A DNA stretch of 19,307 nucleotides from Alphaproteobacteria bacterium (GCA_019751935.1 JAIEMR010000055.1:1-19307), one strand, 5' to 3'; positions 6,516 through 14,900 are shown, numbered from the stretch's first letter. The notes: a model not told the origin generated them from the letters alone. Numbers and translations: made by a program.

Positions 6516-7985
6516 ATGACAGACCTAACAAAATTAACTTTAACAGAAGCTCGTGAAGCTCTTTTAACAAAAAAATGCAGCGCTGTTGAATTAACGCAAA
6601 GCTTCATTGCCCGCATGGAAAAGCACCGGGATTTAAATGCTTATATTACAGAAACACCTGAGATTGCCCTTGATCAGGCAAAGGAATCCGATAAGCGTAT
6701 TGCATCAAACCAAGCACGTCCTATGGAAGGTCTGCCGCTCGGAATAAAAGACTTGTTTTGTACAAAAAATATTCGCACTACAGCAGGTTCAAAAATTTTG
6801 AGTAATTTTGTACCAAAGTATGAATCAACTGTTTCTCAAAATCTTCTTGATGCTGGCGCTGTTTTTCTTGGCAAAACGAACATGGATGAATTTGCAATGG
6901 GTTCAGCGAACCTAACAAGTGCTTTTGGTCCAGTTATTAGCCCATGGAAAAGAAAAAACAATCCTAATAAACAGTTGGTTCCTGGAGGATCATCCGGCGG
7001 CTCAGCAGCTGCCGTTGCTGCGCGCCTTGCATTAGCAACAACAGCTTCAGACACAGGTGGATCTATAAGACAGCCAGCAGCTTTCACAGGCTTAGTTGGA
7101 ATAAAGCCAACTTATGGACTTTGTTCCCGTTATGGCATGGTTGCCTTTGCTTCATCTCTTGATCAGGCGGGGCCTTTAACTCACACTGTAAAAGACGCTG
7201 CCTTAATGCTACAAAACATGGCAAGCCATGATGAAAAAGATGCAACATCCCTAAAGGCCAATATTCCAGATTATTTGGCTAACATCTCCCCCGTTGTTAA
7301 GGGATTGAAAGTTGGCATTGCTAAAGAATACATGGAAAATTTAGATGATGAAACGCAAGCACTTTTACAAAAAGGTATTGATTGGCTAATTGAGGCTGGC
7401 GCTACCATTCATCATGTAAGCCTTAAAACAACACCTTATGCTCTGCCAACTTATTACATTATAGCACCCGCCGAAGCTTCTTCAAATTTGGCTCGTTATG
7501 ATGGCGTCAGGTATGGAGTAAGAGTTAATGGCAAAACCTTAGATGAACTTTATGAAAATACCAGACGCGAAGGCTTTGGCGAAGAAGTCCGAAGGCGCAT
7601 CATGATTGGCACGTATGTCCTTTCTGCAGGGTATTATGATGCCTATTACCTCAAAGCACAAAAAGTTAGAAAATTAATCACTCAAGACTTTGAAAACACA
7701 TTTAAAGAAGTCGATGTGATCTTAACGCCAACAACTCCATCTGCTGCCTTTGCAATTGATGAAAAACCATCAGATCCAGTTAAAATGTATTTGAATGATA
7801 TCTTTACAGTTACAGTTAACCTAGCTGGATTACCTGCAATTTCAATTCCTTCGAGCCTTAACCAAGAGGGACTTCCACTTGGTTTACAGATTATTGGTCC
7901 TCATTTATCAGAGCAGCTTTTATTTAATGTCGCAGCAGCAATCGAAGAAGCCGCCGATTTTGCAACCCAAATCAAATCCTTATGA
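6516..7985 (+). CDS. gatA: Asp-tRNA(Asn)/Glu-tRNA(Gln) amidotransferase subunit A
   Basis: 489-aa amidase-signature subunit that hydrolyses glutamine and channels ammonia to GatB. The Ser-cisSer-Lys triad is complete: Lys78 in 'LPLGIKDLFC', cis-Ser159 in 'VPGGSSGGSAAAVAAR' and nucleophile Ser183 in 'SDTGGSIRQPAAF', with the expected 24-residue spacing between the serines. The C-terminal 'TVTVNLAGLPAISIPSSL' block is also standard. Its TGA overlaps the gatB ATG (ATGA, 7982-7985), indicating translational coupling and balanced subunit output. Length is normal. Alphaproteobacteria generally use GatCAB for Gln-tRNA(Gln) and often for Asn-tRNA(Asn); which applies here depends on the synthetases elsewhere in the genome. 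Confidence 0.97.
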   Translation: MTDLTKLTLTEAREALLTKKCSAVELTQSFIARMEKHRDLNAYITETPEIALDQAKESDKRIASNQARPMEGLPLGIKDLFCTKNIRTTAGSKILSNFVPKYESTVSQNLLDAGAVFLGKTNMDEFAMGSANLTSAFGPVISPWKRKNNPNKQLVPGGSSGGSAAAVAARLALATTASDTGGSIRQPAAFTGLVGIKPTYGLCSRYGMVAFASSLDQAGPLTHTVKDAALMLQNMASHDEKDATSLKANIPDYLANISPVVKGLKVGIAKEYMENLDDETQALLQKGIDWLIEAGATIHHVSLKTTPYALPTYYIIAPAEASSNLARYDGVRYGVRVNGKTLDELYENTRREGFGEEVRRRIMIGTYVLSAGYYDAYYLKAQKVRKLITQDFENTFKEVDVILTPTTPSAAFAIDEKPSDPVKMYLNDIFTVTVNLAGLPAISIPSSLNQEGLPLGLQIIGPHLSEQLLFNVAAAIEEAADFATQIKSL

Positions 7986-9472
7986 GTCATACCATGTCAG
8001 AAACAAATAATTTAATAAAAGGCCACACAGGTTTATGGGAAGTTGTTATTGGGCTTGAAGTTCATGCTCAAGTTGTATCCAAAGCAAAGCTTTTTAGTGG
8101 GAGCTCTACTGATTTTGGGGCAGACCCAAATACGCAGGTTAGTTTTTTAGACGCTGGTATGCCAGGAATGTTGCCAGTTATCAATAGTGTTTGCGTTGAT
8201 CAAGCTATCAAAACTGGTCTTGGCCTTAATGGAATAATCAACTTAGTGTCTGTATTCGATCGCAAAAATTACTTTTATGCGGACCTACCAACGGGCTACC
8301 AAATTTCTCAGTTTACGCATCCTATTGTAACGGGAGGATATTTGGATATTGACCTTGAAGAAGGTAAAAGCAAACGTATTGCCATTACCCGTATCCACTT
8401 AGAACAAGACGCTGGCAAAAGCACACACGATCTTCATCCAAACTTTTCTTATATAGATTTAAATCGTGCAGGCATTGCCTTAATGGAAATTGTTTCTGAA
8501 CCCGATATGCGTTCCCCTTCTGAAGCCATGGCATATGTAAAAAAACTCCGCTCTATTTTGCGTTACCTTGGAAGCTGTGATGGAAATATGGAACAAGGGA
8601 GCCTTAGGGCGGATGCAAACATTTCTTTGCGCCGTCCAGGCGAGCCTCTTGGTACTCGTGCAGAAATTAAAAACGTTAACTCTGTGCGTTTCTTAGGGCA
8701 GGCCCTCGATTACGAAATAGCTCGCCAACTCGAAATCCTAGAAGATGGTGGCGAAATTGTTCAAGAAACCCGCCTTTTTGATCATAACAAGGGTGAGACT
8801 CGTTCAATGCGTAACAAAGAAGATGCGCATGACTATCGTTATTTCCCAGACCCTGATTTAAGGCCATTGATTGTCTCAAAAGAAAGAATCGAGAAAATAA
8901 AGCAGAATATGCCAGAACTTCCTGACGTTAAGAAGGCACGTTTTATAGAAGAGTATGGCCTCACAAGCTACGATGCTAGCGTTTTGGTAGCGGAACAAGA
9001 AATTGCATTCTATTACGAAAGCGTAGTTAAGTCATCTGGGTCCAAAGATAGCCATCAGGCTGCAAAATTAATTGCAAATTGGCTAATCGGTGAAGTCTTT
9101 GGTGCAATGAATCGTGAAAATGTTGATATCAAATCTCTACCATTTAAAGAGCAAAACTTAGCCGAGCTTGTTGATTTAATTATTGATGGAACTATTTCCG
9201 GCAAAATTGCAAAAGACGTTTTTGTAAACATGTGGAAAACAGGAAAATCTCCTCAAAGTCTTGTAAAAGAACTTGGTCTAGAGCAAATTTCAGATCCATC
9301 TTTAATTGAAAATGTCATCGAGAAGATATTGACTGAACAAGCAGCGAAAGTAGAAGAATATCGATCTGGAAAACCTCAATTATTTGGCTTTTTTATTGGA
9401 CTTGTAATGAAAGAGTTGCAAGGGAAGGCAAACCCTTCTCTGGTTAATGAGATTCTCAAAAAGAAACTGTGA
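7982..9472 (+). CDS. gatB: Asp-tRNA(Asn)/Glu-tRNA(Gln) amidotransferase subunit B
   Basis: 496-aa GatB, the kinase/transamidase subunit that phosphorylates the tRNA-bound Glu or Asp and aminates it with ammonia from GatA. The GatB/E catalytic domain carries 'EVVIGLEVHAQVVSKAKLF', 'FDRKNYFYADLPTGYQISQ', 'HLEQDAGKSTHD', 'YIDLNRAGIALMEIVSEPD' and 'EQGSLRADANISLRRPG'. The helical and YqeY-like tail (from about residue 345) ends 'GKANPSLVNEILKKKL'. The start overlaps gatA by 4 bp; an alternative ATG sits at 7994. The stop codon lies inside the first arm of the downstream terminator. Confidence 0.97.
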   Translation: MSHTMSETNNLIKGHTGLWEVVIGLEVHAQVVSKAKLFSGSSTDFGADPNTQVSFLDAGMPGMLPVINSVCVDQAIKTGLGLNGIINLVSVFDRKNYFYADLPTGYQISQFTHPIVTGGYLDIDLEEGKSKRIAITRIHLEQDAGKSTHDLHPNFSYIDLNRAGIALMEIVSEPDMRSPSEAMAYVKKLRSILRYLGSCDGNMEQGSLRADANISLRRPGEPLGTRAEIKNVNSVRFLGQALDYEIARQLEILEDGGEIVQETRLFDHNKGETRSMRNKEDAHDYRYFPDPDLRPLIVSKERIEKIKQNMPELPDVKKARFIEEYGLTSYDASVLVAEQEIAFYYESVVKSSGSKDSHQAAKLIANWLIGEVFGAMNRENVDIKSLPFKEQNLAELVDLIIDGTISGKIAKDVFVNMWKTGKSPQSLVKELGLEQISDPSLIENVIEKILTEQAAKVEEYRSGKPQLFGFFIGLVMKELQGKANPSLVNEILKKKL

Positions 9473-9500
9473 CATAAGCGTCACAGCTTTCTTTTTTTTC
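9467..9500 (+). terminator. Rho-independent terminator of the gat operon
   Basis: Perfect 7-bp stem CTGTGAC (9467-9473) / GTCACAG (9480-9486) with an ATAAGC loop, followed by CTTTC and a long T-rich tract. The gatB stop TGA (9470-9472) is part of the left arm, so termination and the end of the coding region are superimposed. Confidence 0.85.
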
Positions 9501-9589
9501 TTTTCTCAATTTACCCCCATCCCTTGCTTCCTTTCCTTGTCTAATGCAGTGTGTGTACAAAATAAAAAAAATCTATTTGGAGAAAAAAT

Positions 9590-10900
9590 ATGAAGCAGGG
9601 TCCTCATCCATTAAAATTGTTGGCCCTTTTAACTGCATGTGCATTAGTTTATTCAGATAATGCAAGTGCAGAGGGGCAAAATCAGGCGCAAGCGCCGGCA
9701 TTAAAAATCAATGGCTTTACTGCTATAGCAGGCTATACTGCATCTCAGCAACGTAAAGACAACGGAAAAGGTGGTGTGGATCCCCAGGTTAATATTGGAG
9801 CTTCCGATCTTTTTTTCACGGTTACTGGAAAAGCATCAAATGGTATGGAATATAAATACCGTATCAATTTTGAAACCATTCCAGGTACCAGCGCATACGT
9901 AAATAAAAACTACGTTGAACTTAACGGTGATTTCGGTACAACGCAGCTTGGCCAGGTAACAGGACCTGAGGACACTATGCCAGAAAGCGGCGCTGATCTC
10001 ATTGGTGGAGCTAACGGTATTGATGGAACACTAAACAGCGCTTACAATTATTCCGCTGGCGTTATTAAGGGTGTTAACTTTATTGGTGAAACAAAAAAAG
10101 CAGCTAAGGTTGTGTTTTATAGCCCTGAAGTTTTAGGCTTCCAGCTTGGTGCAGCGTATACACCAAACACTTCACATATGGGTGATGATGGTAAAAATAA
10201 TGCCTATGTTGGTAGCAATCCAGGTGTGGGTAACAGCTCTGGACTTTATCCAAACAATAAAAGCAAAGGACCTTATGGTATTCGTAACGTAACAGCTGGT
10301 TTGACTCATAAAGGATCTAGTGGAAAATGGTCACATGCATTTGCTGTTGTTGGTGTTGTAGAAAAGAGCGTTTATACAGACTATTCAAACTTTAGCGATC
10401 AACGCCGCGTTCCACTGAGAAACGCGAAGTCCTATCAGTTGTCTGCAGCTGTTGGATATGATCAATGGAGAGTTGCAGCTGGATGGATTGATAACGGTAG
10501 ATCACGCTTACCAAAAGATAACAGTTTATATAATTCTACCAGCACGCCTGGACAACTTTACCTTGGAAACATTCACCAAGGTAACTCAGGTAAAGCATGG
10601 AACGTGGGGACAAGTTATACCGTAGGTGCTTACCAATTTGCTGCTGCATTCCACCGTACTGATCGCATGTCAGATGCAACAAGCGGCACAAGCAGCGATA
10701 TTATCGCTACCTCAGTTGACTTAAGTGCATTACAAGGTCTTAAGATTTATGGTGAAGTTGATTTCGTTAAAACCCGCACTAACTTAGGTGCAATTGCTGT
10801 CCAACAATCTTACATGACAAATGTAGAACAAAAAGGCAATAAAGCTGTCGGAAACAATTCTGGTGCAGTCTTTGTCTTGGGTACAAAAGTTAGCTTCTAA
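9590..10900 (+). CDS. Gram-negative outer-membrane porin
   Basis: 436-aa porin of the trimeric general-porin type (Porin_4-like), forming a diffusion channel in the outer membrane. An N-terminal signal peptide ends around 'DNASA-EGQ' (residue ~27). The mature part alternates polar and aromatic residues in beta strands, e.g. 'LKINGFTAIAGYTA', 'GMEYKYRINFETIPG' and 'GDFGTTQLGQVTGPED'. It ends 'FVLGTKVSF' with the C-terminal Phe used by the BAM assembly machinery. Asn/Gly/Ser-rich stretches near residues 196-224 look like extracellular loops. The start has GGAG upstream (TTTGGAGAAAAAATATG). It is flanked on both sides by strong terminators, so it is monocistronic. The signal peptide also contains a lipobox-like LTAC, discussed as a finding. 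Pore selectivity cannot be predicted. Confidence 0.9.
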   Translation: MKQGPHPLKLLALLTACALVYSDNASAEGQNQAQAPALKINGFTAIAGYTASQQRKDNGKGGVDPQVNIGASDLFFTVTGKASNGMEYKYRINFETIPGTSAYVNKNYVELNGDFGTTQLGQVTGPEDTMPESGADLIGGANGIDGTLNSAYNYSAGVIKGVNFIGETKKAAKVVFYSPEVLGFQLGAAYTPNTSHMGDDGKNNAYVGSNPGVGNSSGLYPNNKSKGPYGIRNVTAGLTHKGSSGKWSHAFAVVGVVEKSVYTDYSNFSDQRRVPLRNAKSYQLSAAVGYDQWRVAAGWIDNGRSRLPKDNSLYNSTSTPGQLYLGNIHQGNSGKAWNVGTSYTVGAYQFAAAFHRTDRMSDATSGTSSDIIATSVDLSALQGLKIYGEVDFVKTRTNLGAIAVQQSYMTNVEQKGNKAVGNNSGAVFVLGTKVSF

Positions 10901-10913
10901 AGTACTTTTTTCT

Positions 10914-10951
10914 AAAAAAAGCAGGCACAGTTCACTGTGTCTGCTTTTTTT
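10914..10951 (+). terminator. Rho-independent terminator of the porin gene
   Basis: GCAGGCACAG (10921-10930) pairs with CTGTGTCTGC (10935-10944) through one G-T wobble around a TTCA loop. A7 precedes and T7 follows (10945-10951). This is the strongest terminator in the window and would also work in reverse. Confidence 0.93.
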
Positions 10952-10952
10952 G

Positions 10953-10979
10953 TTGGAAAAGTATTCGACATTGTATAAG
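10953..10979 (+). promoter_or_regulatory. Putative promoter for the DUF3576-lipB pair
   Basis: TTGGAA (10953-10958), a 15-nt spacer and TATAAG (10974-10979) lie just after the porin terminator and about 35 nt before the chosen start. The spacer is short, so this is tentative. Confidence 0.35.
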
Positions 10980-11013
10980 TTAAGAACGAAAAGTGGTTTT
11001 TAAGGAATATATT

Positions 11014-11535
11014 TTGTTACCTAAATTTTTAAATAAAGTAGTTACGCTTTCTATACTTGTCTTACTGACAGCATGCTCTGATAATTCCAACCAAGAAAAT
11101 AAAGTGCCTGTTGATAAAGAAGACAAACGCAAACTTGGCTTTGGCTCACTCATGGGGGATGACTTTCTAACCTTTGGCCCTGGGAAAAAAGGGAAAAGTG
11201 GTGGAACGGTCTCAGCTACTGTAAATCCTTATTTGTGGAGAGCAAGTTTAGAATCAATAAACTTTATGCCACTTGCCTCAGCAGATGCGTTTGGTGGTGT
11301 TATCGTTACGGATTGGTATGTTGCCCCAAAAACCCCGGGCGAAAAGCTTAAGATAACTATTTTCATTACCGATCAAGTTTTGAGAGCTGATGCATTAAAA
11401 GTTATTGTTTATAAGCAAGTCAAAACAAAAGATGGCACTTGGGCAAATACAAATGCTGATCCAGCTGTTGCAACCGAGCTTGAAAATATTATTTTAACTA
11501 AAGCTCGTCAATTGCGTATCCATAGCGTAAATTAG
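11014..11535 (+). CDS. DUF3576 domain-containing lipoprotein
   Basis: About 173 aa. A lipoprotein signal peptide ends in the lipobox 'LLTAC', so the protein is probably lipid-anchored in the envelope. The conserved body matches DUF3576, a family found mainly in alphaproteobacteria and of unknown function. Its landmarks are 'GSLMGDDFLTFG', 'VNPYLWRASLESINFMPLAS', 'ADAFGGVIVTDWYV', 'VLRADALKVIVYKQV' and 'ELENIILTKARQLRI'. Start choice: a GTG at 10993 is possible, but TTG 11014 has AAGGA (11002-11006) seven bases upstream and gives a normal signal peptide. It precedes lipB by 32 bp and is probably cotranscribed. In many alphaproteobacteria relatives sit near leuS/holA; here that is not so. Confidence 0.88.
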   Translation: MLPKFLNKVVTLSILVLLTACSDNSNQENKVPVDKEDKRKLGFGSLMGDDFLTFGPGKKGKSGGTVSATVNPYLWRASLESINFMPLASADAFGGVIVTDWYVAPKTPGEKLKITIFITDQVLRADALKVIVYKQVKTKDGTWANTNADPAVATELENIILTKARQLRIHSVN

Positions 11536-11567
11536 TTTAAAAACCTGTTAGTGAGGCTTTAGAGCTT

Positions 11568-12194
11568 ATGATTAAGAGCTCTCCTCTTTGGCTCAATAAC
11601 TTTCAGCTTGTCGACTATCCGGAAGCTTTGAAATTTATGGAACGCCATGTTCATTCTATTAGAGCCAATCAAGAGCAAGAGCTTATTTGGTGCGTGGAAC
11701 ATCCTCCAATTTTTACAGCCGGAACAAGCTCCAAAGCTGAACATCTTTTGAATTCTTTTGGACTCCCTGTTTATCAAACAGGAAGAGGCGGACAATATAC
11801 TTACCATGGGCCAGGGCAGCTTGTTGTCTACGTACTGTTGGATCTTGAAAAAAGACAAAAAGACATTCGCCTTTATATAAGCACACTAGAAGAATGGGTT
11901 ATTAAAACTTTATCCAATTTTAACATATTGGCCGAACAAAGAACTGGAAGAGTCGGTTTATGGATTAAAGGAGTAAATAATCAAGAGGAGAAAATAGCAG
12001 CTATTGGAGTAAGGGTTACAAAATGGGTAACATGGCACGGTCTTTCCATTAACGTTTGCCCTAATCTGTCTCATTTTCAAGGCATAATCCCCTGCGGTCT
12101 TTCTGAGTATGGAATTACATCTTTTGAAAAATTAGGAGTTAAAGCAACTCTCTCTGAAGTTCGAACTGAATTAGAAAAAAACTCTCCTTTTTAA
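11568..12194 (+). CDS. lipB: Octanoyltransferase (lipoyl synthesis)
   Basis: 208-aa LipB, which moves octanoyl from acyl carrier protein to the lipoyl domains of 2-oxoacid dehydrogenases and the glycine cleavage system. LipA then inserts sulfur. The substrate pocket motif 'TGRGGQYTYHGPGQLVVYVL' is intact. Catalytic Lys142 in 'EKIAAIGVRV' and Cys176 in 'QGIIPCGLSEYG' are both present. The start ATG 11568 is preceded by GAGG/AGAG-like bases. Length is usual for the family. It follows the DUF3576 gene and ends before the HU promoter region. Confidence 0.95.
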   Translation: MIKSSPLWLNNFQLVDYPEALKFMERHVHSIRANQEQELIWCVEHPPIFTAGTSSKAEHLLNSFGLPVYQTGRGGQYTYHGPGQLVVYVLLDLEKRQKDIRLYISTLEEWVIKTLSNFNILAEQRTGRVGLWIKGVNNQEEKIAAIGVRVTKWVTWHGLSINVCPNLSHFQGIIPCGLSEYGITSFEKLGVKATLSEVRTELEKNSPF

Positions 12195-12288
12195 GCGAAA
12201 AAAGCGAAAAATATATAAACTTAAGAATTTCTTGAAAAAAGCAAGTTAAAAATTATTGTTTTTGCAACAAAAACTTAAATAAATCTTG

Positions 12289-12318
12289 TTGACCCTAAGC
12301 AAAAAGCCCTATTAGTAT
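12289..12318 (+). promoter_or_regulatory. Putative promoter of the HU gene
   Basis: TTGACC (12289-12294), an 18-nt spacer and TAGTAT (12313-12318) lie about 50 nt before the HU start. The surrounding 12195-12365 gap holds no gene. It is strongly A/T-rich and contains a small GTTTTTG/CAAAAAC inverted repeat (12258-12274). Confidence 0.45.
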
Positions 12319-12365
12319 GGGATTAGAAATTTGTTATAACCTTTTTAGTTTGAAAGGCAATCTCC

Positions 12366-12641
12366 GTGAATAAAAGTGAACTCGTTTCTGCAGTTGCAGG
12401 ATCCTCTCGTTTAACAAAAGCTGATGCTGAAAGAGCAATTGATGCTACTTTTGATGCTATTACAAAAGCTCTTAAGCAAAAAGAAGACGTACGTCTTATT
12501 GGATTTGGAACATTTACTGTTGCCCAAAGAGCAGCAAGTGAAGGCCGCAATCCTCGCACTGGCGCTACTATAAAAATACCTGCAAAATGTTTACCTAAGT
12601 TTAGAGCTGGTAAACAGTTAAAAGATGCTGTTGATGCATAA
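12366..12641 (+). CDS. hup: Histone-like DNA-binding protein HU
   Basis: 91-aa HU/IHF-family nucleoid protein that bends and compacts DNA as a dimer. The N-terminal helices are 'NKSELVSAVAGSSRLTKADAERAI'. The hinge is 'VRLIGFGTFTVAQRAASEGR', and the DNA-contacting arm contains the HU/IHF signature 'GRNPRTGATIKIPA' with its intercalating proline. Full length and uninterrupted. It starts with GTG at 12366, preceded by AAAGG 8 nt upstream; no in-frame ATG would give a complete protein. The closest fit is HU-beta rather than IHF because the arm is HU-like. It is monocistronic, followed by a tRNA gene. Confidence 0.95.
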   Translation: MNKSELVSAVAGSSRLTKADAERAIDATFDAITKALKQKEDVRLIGFGTFTVAQRAASEGRNPRTGATIKIPAKCLPKFRAGKQLKDAVDA

Positions 12642-12658
12642 CGCATTTTCTGGTATAT

Positions 12659-12690
12659 AGAATCTTACGTCTTACAAAGCATAAGATTCT
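12659..12690 (+). repeat. 9-bp inverted repeat between HU and tRNA-Val
   Basis: AGAATCTTA (12659-12667) and TAAGATTCT (12682-12690) pair perfectly around a 14-nt loop, ending four bases before the tRNA. There is no T-run, so it is not a standard terminator. It may mark HU transcript end-processing or the tRNA 5' leader. Confidence 0.45.
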
Positions 12691-12694
12691 ATTG

Positions 12695-12769
12695 GGGCGA
12701 TTAGCTCAGCGGTAGAGCGTCTCGTTTACACCGAGAGGGTCGGCAGTTCAATCCTGTCATCGCCCACCA
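12695..12769 (+). tRNA. tRNA-Val (anticodon TAC)
   Basis: 75-nt cloverleaf. The acceptor stem is GGGCGAT (12695-12701) with ATCGCCC (12759-12765). D arm: AGCTCAGCGGTAGAGC. The anticodon stem TCTCG/CGAGA encloses loop TTTACAC, so the anticodon is TAC and reads GTA/GTG and other valine codons by wobble. The T arm contains GTTCAATCC. The discriminator is A, and the CCA end is genome-encoded (12767-12769). Confidence 0.96.
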
Positions 12770-12784
12770 TATAGAAGTTATAAT

Positions 12785-12898
12785 ATGCGTTTTGTTTTTA
12801 TCATTATCATTGGATTATTTTTAAGTGGCTGCGGGAAAAAAGGCCCCTTGGAACCTGTAGAGCCAGATAACTATCCAAGAACGTATCCAAAGCCTTGA
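12785..12898 (+). CDS. lptM: LptM-like small lipoprotein
   Basis: 37-residue lipoprotein read directly from the sequence: ATG 12785 to TGA 12898. A short hydrophobic signal ends in the lipobox 'LSGC' with Cys16 as lipidation site. It is followed at once by the family motif 'CGKKGPLEPVEP' and a 'YPRTYPKP' tail. This matches LptM/YifL, a small outer-membrane lipoprotein that in E. coli assists maturation of the LPS translocon LptDE. It lies just after tRNA-Val and directly upstream of lysA, a conserved alphaproteobacterial arrangement. The final TGA overlaps the lysA TTG start (TTGA). A possible ribosome site upstream of the ATG is weak (AGAAG). Confidence 0.85.
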   Translation: MRFVFIIIIGLFLSGCGKKGPLEPVEPDNYPRTYPKP

Positions 12899-14166
12899 TT
12901 AATACAGACACCTCCCCCCTTAAACACTCTGGGATCTCTAATTATTTGGATATAACCCAAAAAATTGAAACACCCGTCTATGTCTATGATTCTGAAATTA
13001 TTATTAATCAGTACCAAAATCTTAAAAAAATAATTGCAGCTCTAGGTAAAAGCATACAAGTAAGATACGCAATTAAAGCAAATAGCAATCAAGCAATCCT
13101 CAAGCTTCTTCACGGACAAGGATGCGGCGTTGAAGTTGTTTCCGGTGGTGAACTATTAAAAGCTCTTAAAGCGGGTATTTCTTCCAACAAAATTATATTT
13201 TCTGGTATAGGAAAAACCCACAAAGAAATTACTCTTGCCATTCAAAAAGAGATTGAGCAATTAAGCGTAGAATCCTTAGAGGAGCTACACGCAGTTAAAA
13301 AAATTGCCGCTACTTTGCAAAAGCCAATATCCATAGGTTTAAGGTTAAATCCGAATATTGAAGCCAAAACTCATAAAAAAATTACAACAGGAACAGATAA
13401 AAACAAATTCGGTATTCCCTTGGATCAATTAATGGAAGCCGTTTCTATTACACATTCTTCTCCCTATTTAAATTTTTTAGGAATATCGGTTCATATTGGA
13501 TCTCAAATTCAAGACATTAATGCTTACCGTCAGGTCTTTAAACAATTAAAAAGCTTAGTTTCCTCTCTAGCCTTTGAAGGTTATCTTGTTAAACGTTTAG
13601 ACCTTGGAGGCGGCTTTTATGTCCCGTATACTCTTTCAGGATCCCCTCAGTTTGATCTCGATGCTTATGCCAAATCTTTTCAAGAGGAGCTAGGAGATTT
13701 AAACTGTGAATTTGTTATAGAACCTGGACGCTATCTTGTCGCTGAATCTGGCCTTTTATTGACTAAAGTCTTATACATAAAAAAAACACCCGCACGGACT
13801 TTTGTGATCGTTGATGCTGGCATGAATGATATGATGCGAACCGCACTTTATGATATAGAACATCCTGTTGTCTTATGTTCTGATAAAGAAAATGACACTG
13901 AGCAAATGATCGTCGATGTCGTCGGGCCAGTTTGTGAATCAAGTGATTTTTTTGCATCGCAAATCTCTTTACCTAAAAATCTAAAGGCTGGAGATATTTT
14001 AGCGATTACCCATACAGGTGCATATGGAACATCATTATCGTCCACTTATAATTCACGCCCCCTTATCCCTGAAGTTATGATTGATAAAGGCCTGTCATAC
14101 CTGATAAGAGAAAGTATAACACCTGAACATCTTTTATCTTTTGAAACCTGTAAAAGGCTAGTGTAA
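12895..14166 (+). CDS. lysA: Diaminopimelate decarboxylase
   Basis: 423-aa PLP enzyme of the group IV decarboxylase fold that converts meso-diaminopimelate to L-lysine. The PLP lysine is Lys61 in 'VRYAIKANSNQAIL'. Other landmarks are 'GVEVVSGGEL', 'HIGSQIQDINAY', 'LDLGGGFYVPY', the phosphate-binding 'FVIEPGRYLVAESG', 'VVGPVCESSDFF' with the substrate-contacting Cys-Glu, and 'GAYGTSLSSTYNSRP'. It starts with TTG overlapping the lptM stop by 4 bp and has no clear ribosome site of its own, so translation is probably coupled to lptM. The stop overlaps the next ATG by one base (TAATG). Its presence indicates lysine synthesis capacity beyond cell-wall DAP. Confidence 0.95.
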   Translation: MINTDTSPLKHSGISNYLDITQKIETPVYVYDSEIIINQYQNLKKIIAALGKSIQVRYAIKANSNQAILKLLHGQGCGVEVVSGGELLKALKAGISSNKIIFSGIGKTHKEITLAIQKEIEQLSVESLEELHAVKKIAATLQKPISIGLRLNPNIEAKTHKKITTGTDKNKFGIPLDQLMEAVSITHSSPYLNFLGISVHIGSQIQDINAYRQVFKQLKSLVSSLAFEGYLVKRLDLGGGFYVPYTLSGSPQFDLDAYAKSFQEELGDLNCEFVIEPGRYLVAESGLLLTKVLYIKKTPARTFVIVDAGMNDMMRTALYDIEHPVVLCSDKENDTEQMIVDVVGPVCESSDFFASQISLPKNLKAGDILAITHTGAYGTSLSSTYNSRPLIPEVMIDKGLSYLIRESITPEHLLSFETCKRLV

Positions 14167-14900
14167 TGACCAAGAAACCGCTCATTGGGATTCCTTTAGA
14201 TAGCGTAGATCCCACGCAAGAAATTGGGGGAAAATGGTATTCTGATTTATCCTGGTATGGCTTAAGACATCGCTATTGCGAAGCTATCGCTCATGCAGGC
14301 GGAATTCCCCTCCCCTTGCCGTATCATCCTGAACATCTAGATGATTATACCAACCTTATAGATGGGCTTTTATTAACAGGCGGCGGCTTTGATATAGAAC
14401 CTTCTCTTTATGGCGCTGATTATCATCATCCTAAAGTGACCCCCCTTAGACCAAAACGAACAGCATTTGAATTAGAAATCGCTAAGGCTGTTTTAAAAGC
14501 TGATAAACCAGTTTTGGGCATTTGCGCAGGAATGCAGCTTTTAAATGTGATGCATGGTGGAACCTTGGTACAAGATATTCCGGATGAAGCTCCTTCTTCC
14601 ATTGAACACAAACAAAATCAATGCAGAACCAAGCATCAGCATGAAGTGAAAATCTTAAAGGACACTCTACTAAATCGGCTTGTAGAGGGTGATCTTTTTC
14701 TAGTTAATAGTATTCATCATCAAGCCGTTAAAAAGCTTTCTGGTTCATTTCAAATTAATGCTATGGCTCCAGATGGTTTAATCGAGGGAATTGAAGCCTC
14801 TCAGTATCGTTTTTGCATTGGCGTACAATGGCACCCTGAATTTCATGTGAGCTCCGCTGATGTGGCTTTATTAAAAGGATTTATCAAAGCTTGTGAATAA
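14166..14900 (+). CDS. Peptidase C26 / gamma-glutamyl hydrolase family (PuuD-like)
   Basis: 244-aa class-I glutamine-amidotransferase-fold hydrolase of the gamma-glutamyl-gamma-aminobutyrate hydrolase type. The triad is complete: nucleophile Cys120 in 'VLGICAGMQLLNV' and His223/Glu225 in 'GVQWHPEFHVSS'. The oxyanion-region 'GLLLTGGGFDIEPSLYG' and the family segments 'HQHEVKILKDTLLNRL' and 'VNSIHHQAVKKL' are also present. Family members release glutamate from gamma-glutamyl amides. The physiological substrate here is unknown: no other putrescine-pathway genes are nearby, so a murein-peptide or other gamma-glutamyl substrate is as likely as gamma-glutamyl-GABA. It overlaps lysA by 1 bp upstream and the pseudouridine synthase by 8 bp downstream. 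Confidence 0.88.
   Translation: MTKKPLIGIPLDSVDPTQEIGGKWYSDLSWYGLRHRYCEAIAHAGGIPLPLPYHPEHLDDYTNLIDGLLLTGGGFDIEPSLYGADYHHPKVTPLRPKRTAFELEIAKAVLKADKPVLGICAGMQLLNVMHGGTLVQDIPDEAPSSIEHKQNQCRTKHQHEVKILKDTLLNRLVEGDLFLVNSIHHQAVKKLSGSFQINAMAPDGLIEGIEASQYRFCIGVQWHPEFHVSSADVALLKGFIKACE

Noticed and set aside
12258..12274. GTTTTTG-CAA-CAAAAAC inverted repeat as a terminator for lipB
   Set aside because: The A/T-rich stem is short and no T-run follows, so it is likely by chance in such AT-rich sequence.
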